Assembly (NCBI RefSeq): GCF_000300195.1
Contig: NZ_AMQH01000009.1
Span: 277,306 to 341,305, forward strand
Direction of reading: 5' to 3'
DNA length: 64,000 bases
Source of the DNA: Clostridium tunisiense TJ
GTDB lineage: Bacteria > Bacillota > Clostridia > Clostridiales > Clostridiaceae
Shown: piece after piece, positions 54,549 through 63,783 of the stretch
Position numbering within the stretch: the stretch's first letter is position 1
Layout of the letters: each line of letters opens with the position of its first letter
Position numbers and translations under genes: made by a program
Notes under the pieces: generated by a model
What the model saw: the letters and a program-made list of their open reading frames with translations, nothing else
Told to the model about the DNA's origin: nothing
Databases searched by the model: none

Positions 54549-55038
54549 ATTTTCTCCCATCCCATCCTATGTGTCCTCTATTATAGGCCCATATTTAACC
54601 ATAGATACTTTACCGCTATTTATAATAAATTTACATTTTATTATTTACTTTTATTGTAATATAAATAAATAATTTTATCTATAAAATTATTCCAAATTAT
54701 ATTTAACTCCATAAAATTATACTAATAAGCTTAGTACTTTATTTCAGTATAGAAAATATAAAACAAAATTTACTTATACCTGTATTATGTTTTGCACAGA
54801 ATAGTAACGTCCATTAGTTTGAATTATAGGCAAATATAAATTGAACCCTTATAGACTTATATGTTATTACATATTATACTGAAAAAAAACACATAACTAT
54901 TCCTTATTACTACATGTACATATAAGGATTTAATGTGTTAAAACTTAAGCCTGGGCAAACTTTGAATGAAGAAAACTTTTGGGTTTAAATTGCTACCCTT
55001 AAAGTGAAAATACTATAACTTAAATAGGTGATAAAATT
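54549..55038. other. Divergent intergenic region, GGDEF-EAL / uvsE
   Basis: About 490 bases. Both promoters must lie here. The segment 54948-55005 has paired blocks (CTTAAG..CTTAAAG; GGGTTT..CTACCC) and GGGCAAAC, a motif also found in c-di-GMP-I riboswitches, but the rest of that riboswitch is absent. No gene is seen. Confidence 0.35.
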
Positions 55039-56286
55039 ATGTTAGATAATATAAGAATTGGATATGCTTGCACACCTTCTTCCCTTCCCTTTAAAACCTC
55101 TAGGAGCTTTATACTAAAAAATTTTAATGAAGATAGATTTTCTCAGTGTGTTAAAGAGAATTTAGATGACTTAATGAGCATATTAAAATGGAATGTAGAA
55201 AACAGCATATATATGTTTAGAATAAGTTCAGACATTATTCCCTTTGGAAGCCACAGCATAAATACTCTTAAGTGGTGGGAAATGTTTAAAGAAGAGCTTT
55301 TAACTTGTGGAACTTACATAAAACTTCACAATCTAAGAGTTTCCATGCACCCTGGTCAATACACAGTGCTTAATTCTCCTAATGAAGATGTAGCCATAAA
55401 AAGTATAAGTGACATAGAATATCATTGTAAATTCTTAGATTCCCTTGGTGTAGATTATACAAATAAAATTATTCTTCATGTGGGTGGTGTTTATGGTGAT
55501 AAGAATCTATCTACAAGAAGATTTATTGATAACTTTAAAAAACTATCTGTATCAGCACAAAAAAGATTAGTTATTGAAAATGATGATAAAAGTTATACTC
55601 TTGAAGATGTGCTCAGTATATGCAAGGAATTAAATATACCTGCTGTATTTGATAATCTTCACCACAAGATAAATCCATGTTCATTAACCTTTGAAGAAAT
55701 TCTTAAAAAGGTAAGTACTACTTGGAAAAAGGAAGATGGTAAAATGAAAGTTCATTACTCAGATCAAGATTTAGAAAAGAAAAATGGAGCACACTCTCAA
55801 TTTGTAATTAGTGAAAACTTTTTAAACTATATAGAAAGTTTAGAGAAGCTTCCTATTGATATTATGCTTGAGGTTAAAGATAAAGAAATCTCTGCTATTA
55901 AATGTGTGAATTTATTAAGGTCTTCCATAAAACCTTCTGTAAAATATACTCAGTGGGCAAAGTATAAGTACTCTGTTATGGAGAAAAATTACTTGGAGTA
56001 TAAAAAGTGTAGTAAAGTTGTGAATTCAACTTCTTCTATGGAAGAAGTATATAAAGCTATTGATACTGCCTTATCTCTTCCCTTCGATGAAGGAAACTTT
56101 ATTAACGGAGTTAATCACGTTTATGGGTATCTAAAGGATAAAGCCACTCCAAAAGAAAAAGAGGCTTTCTTCACTTTGTTAGAAGACCCAATAAAAAATA
56201 GAGATAAAATTAAGGGAACCTTGAAACGACTATGTTTAAAATATGATGTAGATTACTTAAATAAATCTTATTATTTTATATATTAA
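55039..56286 (+). CDS. uvsE: UV damage endonuclease UvsE
   Basis: 415 residues. It begins IRIGYACTP, as UvsE/UVDE proteins do, and carries the metal-binding TIM-barrel motifs MFRISSDIIPFGSH, SMHPGQY, LHVGGVYGDK, LVIENDD and FDNLHHKINP. The enzyme nicks DNA 5' of pyrimidine dimers and related lesions, an alternative to UvrABC. UvsE is common in spore-forming clostridia, where UV damage accumulates in dormant spores. AGGTGA precedes the ATG. The C-terminal 100 residues extend beyond the barrel and are Lys-rich. Confidence 0.94.
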   Translation: MLDNIRIGYACTPSSLPFKTSRSFILKNFNEDRFSQCVKENLDDLMSILKWNVENSIYMFRISSDIIPFGSHSINTLKWWEMFKEELLTCGTYIKLHNLRVSMHPGQYTVLNSPNEDVAIKSISDIEYHCKFLDSLGVDYTNKIILHVGGVYGDKNLSTRRFIDNFKKLSVSAQKRLVIENDDKSYTLEDVLSICKELNIPAVFDNLHHKINPCSLTFEEILKKVSTTWKKEDGKMKVHYSDQDLEKKNGAHSQFVISENFLNYIESLEKLPIDIMLEVKDKEISAIKCVNLLRSSIKPSVKYTQWAKYKYSVMEKNYLEYKKCSKVVNSTSSMEEVYKAIDTALSLPFDEGNFINGVNHVYGYLKDKATPKEKEAFFTLLEDPIKNRDKIKGTLKRLCLKYDVDYLNKSYYFIY

Positions 56287-56418
56287 TTCTTGTTCCAATA
56301 AATTATCTATTATTATTTCCATATAGTAAACTGTATCTAGTGGCTATACTTATTTGCACAAATGATATATCATAATATTTAGAATCATCAAAACTCGAAA
56401 ACTTAGGAGGAAATAAAT

Positions 56419-56604
56419 ATGCTAATATATTTCATAGGTGCAATAGTAGCTGGTATTTTTGGCCTTTTTGTAGCTGCATATTATGGTCTCGCATTTTTTG
56501 TAATTGTATATCTTCTATTTATAATAATATATAATCTCCATAAAATAGAAAATAAATTAAATACTCCTGCTGATAACTACGAAAATAATAAGAAAACATC
56601 CTAG
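56419..56604 (+). CDS. Small membrane protein
   Basis: 61 residues. A Gly-rich first helix (FIGAIVAGIFGLFVAAYYG) and a second (LAFFVIVYLLFIIIYNLH) form a hairpin, followed by a polar tail of about 20 residues (KIENKLNTPADNYENNKKTS). TAGGAGG precedes the ATG and a terminator follows, which supports a real gene. Family unknown to me. It resembles small membrane proteins of stress or sporulation regulons only in size. Confidence 0.75.
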   Translation: MLIYFIGAIVAGIFGLFVAAYYGLAFFVIVYLLFIIIYNLHKIENKLNTPADNYENNKKTS

Positions 56605-56630
56605 AGAATGATTAAATTCTCTAGGATGTT
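56597..56630. terminator. Bidirectional terminator
   Basis: CATCCTAGAGAAT (56597-56609) pairs with ATTCTCTAGGATG (56616-56628), followed by TTTTTATTT on plus and TTTTC on minus. It serves the small membrane gene and the converging ABC operon. Confidence 0.9.
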
Positions 56631-56631
56631 T

Positions 56632-57726
56632 TTATTTATTCACAAAATTTCTTATTCTAAAGCTACCTGCAGTAAACACTGCAGCTGCCATTAAAGCCAA
56701 AATTATAACATTTGGAAATAATGTTCCTGTGTCCATACTATTTATTACCCAGTACTGAGGAGTGAATTTACCTATGCTTTTTATAATTTGTGGCATATTA
56801 TCTCCTGCCATAACCGTAGCGGCCATGCTAACAAAGGTAGTTATTATACCAAATAGATTTATTATAAGTACTGCTACTCCTTCATTTTCCACCACTCTAG
56901 TAACCGCTAAACCTATACTAACAGAAATTAATACAGTGAGTAGCATGTTTACAAGAAGTATAGGAAGTAATCCTTCAAAGCTAAACCCTAAAAATGCCTT
57001 TTGTATGAAAAGCACAGCTATATATATGATAGCTTGAACTAGAAAGAACCCTAAATATAGTCCCCCCATAATTTCATAGCCTGTATTTGAGGTAGTAATA
57101 GATCTAAATAAAACTTTTTGCTTTTTCATGCTTATTAGCTCAGTTCCTACAGAATTGGCGGAGAATAAAATAAAGCTTGTAATCATTAAAATTATCATAT
57201 ATAGAACCTGATTTTTTCCTTGAATTTTGTCTTCTTTAACCTTTATAGTGGTGCTTATTTCCTCTCCTTCATTTATAATCCCTTTGTTAGAAAGAAATTT
57301 TGCTTTAGTAAGTTTAATAAGCTCCTCTTCCATAGTGGCCTCAATAAAGGAAGTGCCATTTCCTTCTTCTCTCTTAAAGCTTTGAATTTCTGGTTTTATT
57401 CCCATGTTTATTTCTTCTGTAAAATTTTCAGGTATTATATAAACTGCTAATACATTATTTTTTCTAAGAGATTCTAGTGCTTGTTCTTTAGAACTATAAA
57501 TTGATTTGCTTCCATTAGCCTGTACTTTTTCTAAAAATTTATGACCATATTCCCCTCTATCTTCAACAGCAAAGGCCACATTACTAGTTTCATGTGCAGT
57601 TTCATTTCCAAAGTTATATCCTATTATTCCAAGGACAATAGTTGGCATTAAAAACATTAAACCTATGACTAGGGGACTTTTTACCATTCTTTTAAAGTGA
57701 ATAAAGGCATATCTTATTACTTTCAT
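56632..57726 (-). CDS. ABC-2 type permease (exporter), second
   Basis: 364 residues. One membrane helix near residue 17-35 is followed by a large extracellular domain of about 140 residues (VAFAVEDRGEYG...), then five helices in the C-terminal half, the ABC2_membrane_3 arrangement. The ATG starts one base after the stop of the preceding permease gene, so translation is coupled. With the ATPase it forms an exporter. It is the last gene of the five-gene cluster. Confidence 0.87.
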   Translation of the reverse strand: MKVIRYAFIHFKRMVKSPLVIGLMFLMPTIVLGIIGYNFGNETAHETSNVAFAVEDRGEYGHKFLEKVQANGSKSIYSSKEQALESLRKNNVLAVYIIPENFTEEINMGIKPEIQSFKREEGNGTSFIEATMEEELIKLTKAKFLSNKGIINEGEEISTTIKVKEDKIQGKNQVLYMIILMITSFILFSANSVGTELISMKKQKVLFRSITTSNTGYEIMGGLYLGFFLVQAIIYIAVLFIQKAFLGFSFEGLLPILLVNMLLTVLISVSIGLAVTRVVENEGVAVLIINLFGIITTFVSMAATVMAGDNMPQIIKSIGKFTPQYWVINSMDTGTLFPNVIILALMAAAVFTAGSFRIRNFVNK

Positions 57727-57727
57727 A

Positions 57728-58897
57728 TTAGTCCTCCCACTTTACTTTTACTTTTATAATGCTAATTAGATAACTCATAATAGCTATTATTACCATAATC
57801 ATTAGCGGATTAAATATTGAACTCATTGTGTTTTCTAGCATATATGCTTTAAACACTTTAATTATATGAGTATTCGGTGCTATATTACTTAATACTGCTA
57901 TGATCTTTCCACCAACCTTATCCACTGGAAAGAAGGCCCCTCCAACAGATACTGAAAGTAATATAAATGCCTGCATAAATACTCCACCAATTCTCTTATC
58001 TTTAAAGAAAGCCACTAAAAAACCTGCTAAAGTTGCTTCTAGAATGCTTAAAATAATAAGAATTAATATTAAAATTCCATAAGCCCCTTGAAAGGAAACA
58101 TTAGAAACTTTATAAATTATGACATAAAGGCTATTTACAATAAAGGCAAAGATAAAATTAGATATTAATGTATAGTTAAAAAATTGTATTTTACTAATAG
58201 GTGCCGCTAAATATCTTTTTACTAATCCATTTTCCCTCTCTGTATAATAACTTGTTGTAAGACTTCCAATTAGTACTAATGATATGAAACTAAATATAGA
58301 AATTGAATAGTATTGAAAAGAAGTTAAGCTTTTACCTTCTGTGTAAATATTAGTTTTTATGCTTTTTTCTGTTTGGAAACTCTTAAACTTTTCCACAATG
58401 TCCATCCTTAGCTCTTCTTTACCTTCTGTTGATAATGAACTTTTCACTATTTTATCATTAATAAGAATCCTCTCTTGCATCGCCTTATTATACTTATCTA
58501 TTATAGAAGACACTGCTACTATAGCAGGTTCTCCTTTTTCAGTTAGCTGCTTTACAACAATCTCTTCTTCTTTTAAGTCTGTTAAAGCACTTTCATAACC
58601 CTTAGGAATAACTACTTCTGCTTGAAGCTTTTCTTTATCCTCAGTTACTACTATGAAATCCTTTAAGCTCTCACTATTAAACAACTCTTTAAGTCCAATA
58701 GAGGTTTGTGATTTATCTTTATCTATTATATTAATATAAAATTTACTCATTATATTCTCAGGAGTAAAGAGATCCTCTTGAAAATACCCATATAACAGGC
58801 TTGTGACTACTGGAAAGATAATAAAAGTGAATACTGTTACCTTCCATTCACGAACCAAGCCTTTTAGCATGACCTTTATAAATGCTTTTAATTTCAT
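57728..58897 (-). CDS. ABC-2 type permease (exporter), first
   Basis: 389 residues with the same layout as the next gene: one N-terminal helix (VTVFTFIIFPVVTSLLYGYF), an extracellular domain (about 45-200), and a block of five or six C-terminal helices starting YYSISIFSFISLVLIGS. TAGGAGG precedes the ATG, ten bases after the ATPase gene. The pair probably forms a heterodimer. LuxR-type regulators next to such exporters are usual in lantibiotic or membrane-stress systems. Confidence 0.88.
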   Translation of the reverse strand: MKLKAFIKVMLKGLVREWKVTVFTFIIFPVVTSLLYGYFQEDLFTPENIMSKFYINIIDKDKSQTSIGLKELFNSESLKDFIVVTEDKEKLQAEVVIPKGYESALTDLKEEEIVVKQLTEKGEPAIVAVSSIIDKYNKAMQERILINDKIVKSSLSTEGKEELRMDIVEKFKSFQTEKSIKTNIYTEGKSLTSFQYYSISIFSFISLVLIGSLTTSYYTERENGLVKRYLAAPISKIQFFNYTLISNFIFAFIVNSLYVIIYKVSNVSFQGAYGILILILIILSILEATLAGFLVAFFKDKRIGGVFMQAFILLSVSVGGAFFPVDKVGGKIIAVLSNIAPNTHIIKVFKAYMLENTMSSIFNPLMIMVIIAIMSYLISIIKVKVKWED

Positions 58898-58907
58898 AAT
58901 AAACCTC

Positions 58908-59846
58908 CTAATCCCTAAGGGTTTTTCCTGTGAGAGATAAGAATACTTCCTCTAAAGTAGGTTCTTCAAAGGTAATTCCCCTTATTTTAATTTTTTCTTC
59001 ATAAAGACTATTTATTAGGGTATTTAAATTAAAGAATTCCTCCTTAACCACTAACTTTAGCATTCCATCTTCCTCAGTTAAATCCATAACTCCCTCTAAG
59101 GCTTTTACTCTTATTAAAGTCTCAGCAGTATAGCTATCTGGCTTTAATAAAAGTCTGCTTTTATCACTTACCATAGCTTTTACAGACTTTTTAGTTCCAT
59201 AGGCTACTTCTTTTCCTAAGTCCATTATGAAAAGCCCATTGCAAAGATAATCTACTTCCTCCATATAATGCGAAGTATAAATTACTGTAGTATTTCTATT
59301 TTTATTTATTTCTTTTGTAAACTCAAAGATATGGTTTCTAGATTGTGGATCAATACCTACTGTTGGTTCATCCATAATCAAGATTCTTGGATGATGAAGT
59401 ATTGCAGCTGCTATATTAAGCCTTCTCTTCATTCCCCCTGAAAATTTCTTAAGCTTTTCATTTTTTCTATCCATAAGACCTGCTACCTCTAAGGCTTCAT
59501 TTATTCTTTCCTTTAAAAGCTTTCCTTTTAAGCCATATAGACTTCCCCAAAACTCAAGATTATCATAAGCCGAAACTGTTTCCATTAGTGCAATCTCTTG
59601 TGGTACAAGGCCTAGTTGCCTTTTTACTTCAAGTGGATTCTTTATTATAGAGTATCCATCCACTAAAATATCACCGCTATCTGGTTTTAAAAGTCCTGTA
59701 ATCATACTAATTAAAGTAGACTTTCCTGCTCCATTTGGTCCTAAAAGTCCAAATATATCTCCATCCTCTATGGATAAACTTATATTATCTACGGCAATTT
59801 TATCATCAAAACGTTTCGTTACATTTTTTATTTCAATTAGACTCAT
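58908..59846 (-). CDS. ABC exporter ATP-binding protein
   Basis: 312 residues. It contains Walker A GPNGAGKST, signature FSGGMKRRLN and Walker B ILIMDEPTVGIDP, with a C-terminal extension of the DrrA/CcmA class (about 220-312). It powers the two ABC-2 permeases encoded directly after it. The ribosome binding site AGGAGGGGA is followed by seven T's and the ATG, and lies in the 3' arm of a long hairpin, so translation or transcription of the exporter can be uncoupled from the response regulator gene upstream. Confidence 0.93.
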   Translation of the reverse strand: MSLIEIKNVTKRFDDKIAVDNISLSIEDGDIFGLLGPNGAGKSTLISMITGLLKPDSGDILVDGYSIIKNPLEVKRQLGLVPQEIALMETVSAYDNLEFWGSLYGLKGKLLKERINEALEVAGLMDRKNEKLKKFSGGMKRRLNIAAAILHHPRILIMDEPTVGIDPQSRNHIFEFTKEINKNRNTTVIYTSHYMEEVDYLCNGLFIMDLGKEVAYGTKKSVKAMVSDKSRLLLKPDSYTAETLIRVKALEGVMDLTEEDGMLKLVVKEEFFNLNTLINSLYEEKIKIRGITFEEPTLEEVFLSLTGKTLRD

Positions 59847-59901
59847 AAAAAAATCCCCTCCTAAATCTTCTACTTATATAATAGAAAATTTTAGGAGGAG
59901 A
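59847..59901 (-). promoter_or_regulatory. Hairpin with terminator features that contains the exporter ATPase Shine-Dalgarno site
   Basis: On the minus strand TCTCCTCCTAAAATTTTCTA (59901-59882) pairs with TAGAAGATTTAGGAGGGGA, about 17 pairs with two mismatches, around TTATATAAG. Seven T's and the ATG follow. It sits 84 bases past the response regulator stop. It is the third example in the window. Confidence 0.7.
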
Positions 59902-59984
59902 TTCCATTCCCCTAAGTAACTAAGTTAAGTGACTTAAGTCATCTATAATTAGTTATTAGTAATTATGCTCGTGATTAAAGTGCT

Positions 59985-60635
59985 TTACCTACTTATACCT
60001 GACTTAAAAGCAAAGATAGCAATTTGGGTTCTATCTCTTAATTCCAGTTTTGATAATATGTTAGAAATATTATTTTTAATGGTTCCCTCTGATAAAAATA
60101 ACTTCTCCCCAATTTCTTTGTTGGATAAGCCATTAGCTATTTCTCTTATAATGCTTACTTCTTTTTCTGTGAGATTATACTGATCTATAACCTGTTCACT
60201 ATTATCCTTCTTAACTTCCTCTACCATCATTACAGTAGCAACTTCAGGATGCACTACCACGCTACCTATTATAGCCGCCTTTATGCCTTCATATATAACA
60301 TCATAGGAGCTATCCTTTAAAAGATAACCTGATGCTCCAAACTTCATAGCTTCATGTATATATTCTCTATCATTAAAGGTAGTTAAAATTAAAACCTTTA
60401 TTTCCTTAAAGGTGTCTTTTATAAGTCTTGTACCTAAAACCCCATCACACTTAGGCATTCTTATATCCATAAGCACTAAGTCAACCTTATGTTCCTTACA
60501 AGCCTTATAAGCCTCCTCCCCATTTTCACAAAGGCCTACTACTTCTATATCCTCAAAGGAGGATAGTATTATCTTTAAGCCTTCTCTAATTAACTTCTCA
60601 TCGTCTACAATAATGATATTTATCTTTTTATCCAT
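59985..60635 (-). CDS. NarL/FixJ-type response regulator
   Basis: 216 residues. The receiver domain contains IVDDEKL, the phosphoacceptor in LVLMDIRMPKCDG (Asp near residue 56) and the Lys of LLKDSSYD. The C-terminal LuxR-type helix-turn-helix is LTEKEVSIIREIANGLSNKE to LFLSEGTIKNNISNIL. It is the partner of the kinase encoded 125 bases upstream and probably controls the ABC exporter downstream. GGAGA precedes the ATG. Confidence 0.93.
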   Translation of the reverse strand: MDKKINIIIVDDEKLIREGLKIILSSFEDIEVVGLCENGEEAYKACKEHKVDLVLMDIRMPKCDGVLGTRLIKDTFKEIKVLILTTFNDREYIHEAMKFGASGYLLKDSSYDVIYEGIKAAIIGSVVVHPEVATVMMVEEVKKDNSEQVIDQYNLTEKEVSIIREIANGLSNKEIGEKLFLSEGTIKNNISNILSKLELRDRTQIAIFAFKSGISR

Positions 60636-60760
60636 GGCTATTCTCCTTACCTTACCATATATTTAAAGCCTATTCCCCTATGATTTACTCTAATTAGCTC
60701 CTAACTATACGTTTTATTTCCTGATTATTTATATCAACATTCTTATTGAAAATAAAATAT

Positions 60761-61954
60761 TTATGGTTCTCTCTCACTATTCTTAGCCTCGTTAAAAGCA
60801 GTTAAAATCTCATTAGGATGTAACACAACTTTTAGAGTAAAACCTTTATTTATCTCTGTATCATAGGATATTTCCCCTCTAAGTTCATTTACTCTTTCCC
60901 ATATACTTTGAAGGCCTATGCCTTTAGTTACCTTCTCAGCTCCAACCCCATTGTCTTTTAAGGTTATTATTAAGTTATCTTGATTAAAGTACATGAATAT
61001 GCTAATTTCTGTAGCCTTGCCATGTCTTAGAGAATTAGACATAAATTCTTGAATAACTCTATATATAACAAAGGAATGATCTGAGTTTAAGTTCCAACTT
61101 TGCTTTGAATACCGTAGCTTCACCTTAACCCCTGTAAGTTTTTGAAAGTTTTTCACCAGCTCTTCAATTGCAAGTATACCTTCATATTTTTCAAATTCAC
61201 GAGGTTTTAATGCTCTTACAGCTCCTCTTACCTCTTGAAGACTTTCCTTTACAAAGTCCCCCAGATTTTTTGCCAAAGTTGAAGCCATTTCTCCATTGGT
61301 TTTTGCCATCTTTTCAATGGCCCCAAGCTGAATTATTGTGGTGGATAAACTATGCCCTACACTATCATGAATTTCCCTAGAAATTCTATTTCTCTCCCTA
61401 AGTAAGGTAAGCTCTTCAATAGAACTTGCATAAGCTTCTATATCTTCTTTTGCCTTTTTTAGTTCTTCCTCAGAAATTCTCAGCTTATCATAAAGCTCCT
61501 GAGCCTTTAATTTTCCTTGAACTTCTTCTTTGATATAATTACTTAAAGCTATAAGTGTAATTAAAGAAAAGGTTGTTATAAGTAGTTCCCTGCTCTCTAG
61601 ATTTCTTCCAATAACTGCTAGAGTTATAATTGCTAAAAAAGAAATTATCTTAGCTTTGTATTCCCTTAAAAAGAAGGCCCCATCAAGAACTGAGGGTAGA
61701 AAATAAAAGAATAATACTCCGCCACGATGAGTAAAAGAAATATAAGCAATTACCCATTCTACTAATATAGATAGAATAAGACACGCTTCCTTTTGCTGAA
61801 AGTTAAAAAACCTGACCTGATTATTTATTATGTATAACAAAATTATTCCTACTGAAAACATGCTAATCAAGGTTTTATTATATAAAATCATTGTAAAAAT
61901 AATTAGGATTATAGATAAATATCTAATACTTATTAATAAAACTCTATTTTTCAT
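60761..61954 (-). CDS. Membrane histidine kinase of the HisKA_3 class
   Basis: 397 residues. Five or six membrane helices (to about 150) are followed by a coiled coil (about 155-200), the HisKA_3 phosphoacceptor REIHDSVGHSLSTTI (His near residue 205) and a HATPase with NSLRHGKATE, DNGVGAEK and GIGLQSIWERV. This is the DesK/LiaS type, without a large external sensor, so it most likely senses the membrane state or the exporter. GGGGG precedes the ATG. It is transcribed first in the five-gene cluster. Confidence 0.92.
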   Translation of the reverse strand: MKNRVLLISIRYLSIILIIFTMILYNKTLISMFSVGIILLYIINNQVRFFNFQQKEACLILSILVEWVIAYISFTHRGGVLFFYFLPSVLDGAFFLREYKAKIISFLAIITLAVIGRNLESRELLITTFSLITLIALSNYIKEEVQGKLKAQELYDKLRISEEELKKAKEDIEAYASSIEELTLLRERNRISREIHDSVGHSLSTTIIQLGAIEKMAKTNGEMASTLAKNLGDFVKESLQEVRGAVRALKPREFEKYEGILAIEELVKNFQKLTGVKVKLRYSKQSWNLNSDHSFVIYRVIQEFMSNSLRHGKATEISIFMYFNQDNLIITLKDNGVGAEKVTKGIGLQSIWERVNELRGEISYDTEINKGFTLKVVLHPNEILTAFNEAKNSEREP

Positions 61955-62014
61955 TTTTCCCCCATAATTAAGCTGCCAATTCTATATAAATTACAGCTTT
62001 CATTTTTTTACTTA

Positions 62015-62153
62015 TCATAGATAATCAACTTCCTTCAAATAACTTGTTGAGGTATTTCTCCTTAAAACTATGATAAAGCTAACTATTATTGAAATAATTA
62101 AAAAGAAACTAGCTATTAAAGATGCTACTTTCCTACGTTTTTTATATTTGAAT
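62015..62153 (-). pseudogene. Possible remnant of a small membrane-protein gene
   Basis: An open frame of about 45 codons encodes a basic start (KYKKRRK), a hydrophobic helix (IASFFLIISIIVSFIIVL) and a polar tail ending KEVDYL. There is no ATG, GTG or TTG in frame and no ribosome binding site, so it looks like a fragment. It lies upstream of the kinase gene. It might be chance. Confidence 0.25.
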
Positions 62154-62235
62154 TAATCCGTAATATACTTATATATAAAATTATACTATGTTTATCTTAA
62201 TATAGGGAGTTAAATCTCAAAATATAAACTTATGC

Positions 62236-62275
62236 AAAAAAATATAAGGTGCCTCAATTTAATGAGGCACCTTTA
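62236..62275 (-). terminator. Terminator of NCS2 permease gene
   Basis: AGGTGCCTCA (62247-62256) pairs perfectly with TGAGGCACCT (62263-62272) around ATTTAA, then TATATTTTTTTG on the minus strand. Confidence 0.95.
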
Positions 62276-62278
62276 AAT

Positions 62279-63676
62279 TTAAACCATTGCTGAAATTACA
62301 TAACTTAATATAAATAGTCCAGTTACAATATAAAGAATTGGGTGTACTTCCTTACCCTTTTTCTTTAACACCTTAGCTATGCAGTAGAATATGAATCCAG
62401 CTGCTACACCATTTGTAATGCTATATGTGAATGGCATAAATGCTATAGTAAAGAATGCTGGTATTGCAATTTCTAAATCTGACCATTCTATTTTTTGAAG
62501 AGATTCAGCCATTAATATACCAACAACTATTAATGCTGGTGCTGTAGCTGCTCCTGGAACCATTCCTGCTATTGGAGCTATGAATAAGCATAGTAAGAAT
62601 AATATTCCTGTTACTACTGAAGCAAGACCAGTTCTTCCACCTTGGCTTATACCAGCAGTACTCTCTACATAAGTAGTTGTGTTACTTGTTCCAAGCAATG
62701 CACCAATTGATGTTGCTGTTGCATCAGCAAATAATGCTCTCTCTAACTTTGTTGAAAAACCTTTGCTATTTTTACTTAAAGAATAATCTTCGTTATTATC
62801 AAATATTCCTGATTTCTTTCCAGCACCTAGGAAGGTTCCTATAGTGTCAAAAGTATCAGTTAAAGAAAAGGCAAATATTGTTGTTAATGCTACAAATATT
62901 TTTCCTGGATCTGAAAATAACCCTACAAAGTCTAGTTTAAATAGTGTTGGACTAAGACTAGGAACATCAAAGTTCATAACTCCTGATGCCGGAACTTGAG
63001 TAACTCCAAAGAAAATCCCTATAACTGTTGTTGCTAGTATTCCTACAAGAATTGAACTCTTAACTTCTAATATCATAAGAACTATTGTAATTATAAGACC
63101 TATTAATGCAAGTTGAGCTACTGGATCCTTAAAGTTAACGATAGCTGGAACCACATCTTGGAATACTCCACCTTCACCTAAGGCTGCAACCTTATTTACT
63201 GCTTCTCCAGTAAATTGAAGGAAGTGAGCTTGTTTAACACCTATATATGCTATAAATAATCCTATACCACCACTAATTGCATATTGAAGTGATTCTGGTA
63301 TAGCTACTATTATCATTTTTCTTATGTTAGTAACTGTAATTATGATATTTATAATACCACAGATGAATACCATTGCTAAGGCCTGTTGCCATGTAAAACC
63401 TAAGCCAAAAACTACGGTAAAAGTAAAGAATGCATTAAGTCCCATACCTGGTGCTAATGCAAAAGGAACATTAGCTACAAACCCCATAATGAAGGTTCCA
63501 ATTACCGCTGCAAGAATTGTTGCTACAAATACTGCACCCTTGTCCATTCCTGCCTGAGATAAAATTATTGGATTAACAAAAATAACATATGCCATTGTAA
63601 GGAATGTAGTTAATCCAGCTAATGATTCTGTTTTAATGTCTGTACCATTTTCCTTTAGTTTAAAAAACTTATCCAT
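62279..63676 (-). CDS. NCS2-family guanine/hypoxanthine permease
   Basis: 465 residues from the ATG at 63676 (AGGTAGGTG upstream); a GTG at 63685 is in frame. About twelve helices. It contains AGLTTFLTMAYVIFVNP, LAPGMGLNAFFTFTVVFG and ESTAGISQGGRTGLASVVTG, the standard AzgA/PbuG/PbuO motifs. It imports purine bases. A PurBox pair about 72-107 bases upstream suggests repression by PurR when PRPP is low. The terminator right after the stop is very strong. Confidence 0.93.
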   Translation of the reverse strand: MDKFFKLKENGTDIKTESLAGLTTFLTMAYVIFVNPIILSQAGMDKGAVFVATILAAVIGTFIMGFVANVPFALAPGMGLNAFFTFTVVFGLGFTWQQALAMVFICGIINIIITVTNIRKMIIVAIPESLQYAISGGIGLFIAYIGVKQAHFLQFTGEAVNKVAALGEGGVFQDVVPAIVNFKDPVAQLALIGLIITIVLMILEVKSSILVGILATTVIGIFFGVTQVPASGVMNFDVPSLSPTLFKLDFVGLFSDPGKIFVALTTIFAFSLTDTFDTIGTFLGAGKKSGIFDNNEDYSLSKNSKGFSTKLERALFADATATSIGALLGTSNTTTYVESTAGISQGGRTGLASVVTGILFLLCLFIAPIAGMVPGAATAPALIVVGILMAESLQKIEWSDLEIAIPAFFTIAFMPFTYSITNGVAAGFIFYCIAKVLKKKGKEVHPILYIVTGLFILSYVISAMV

Positions 63677-63747
63677 CAAGAACACCTACCTTTTTTAATA
63701 TTAACAATACTAATTACAATAAATCCGAACTACACATTGAATTATAC

Positions 63748-63783
63748 ACGAACATTTGAAATAAATCAATATATATTGTTCGT
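63748..63783. promoter_or_regulatory. PurBox pair (PurR operator)
   Basis: ACGAACA (63748-63754) and the inverted TGTTCGT (63777-63783) are separated by 22 bases, the arrangement of Bacillus subtilis PurR operators (two inverted boxes with about 16 bases between extended arms). A further half-site-like CCGAAC lies at 63725. It lies in the promoter region of the NCS2 permease. Confidence 0.75.

Noticed and set aside
54948..55038. Possible c-di-GMP-I riboswitch upstream of uvsE (GGGCAAAC motif)
   Set aside because: Only one short motif matches. The second conserved block (GGACGCAAAGCC) and the tetraloop-receptor pairing are missing.
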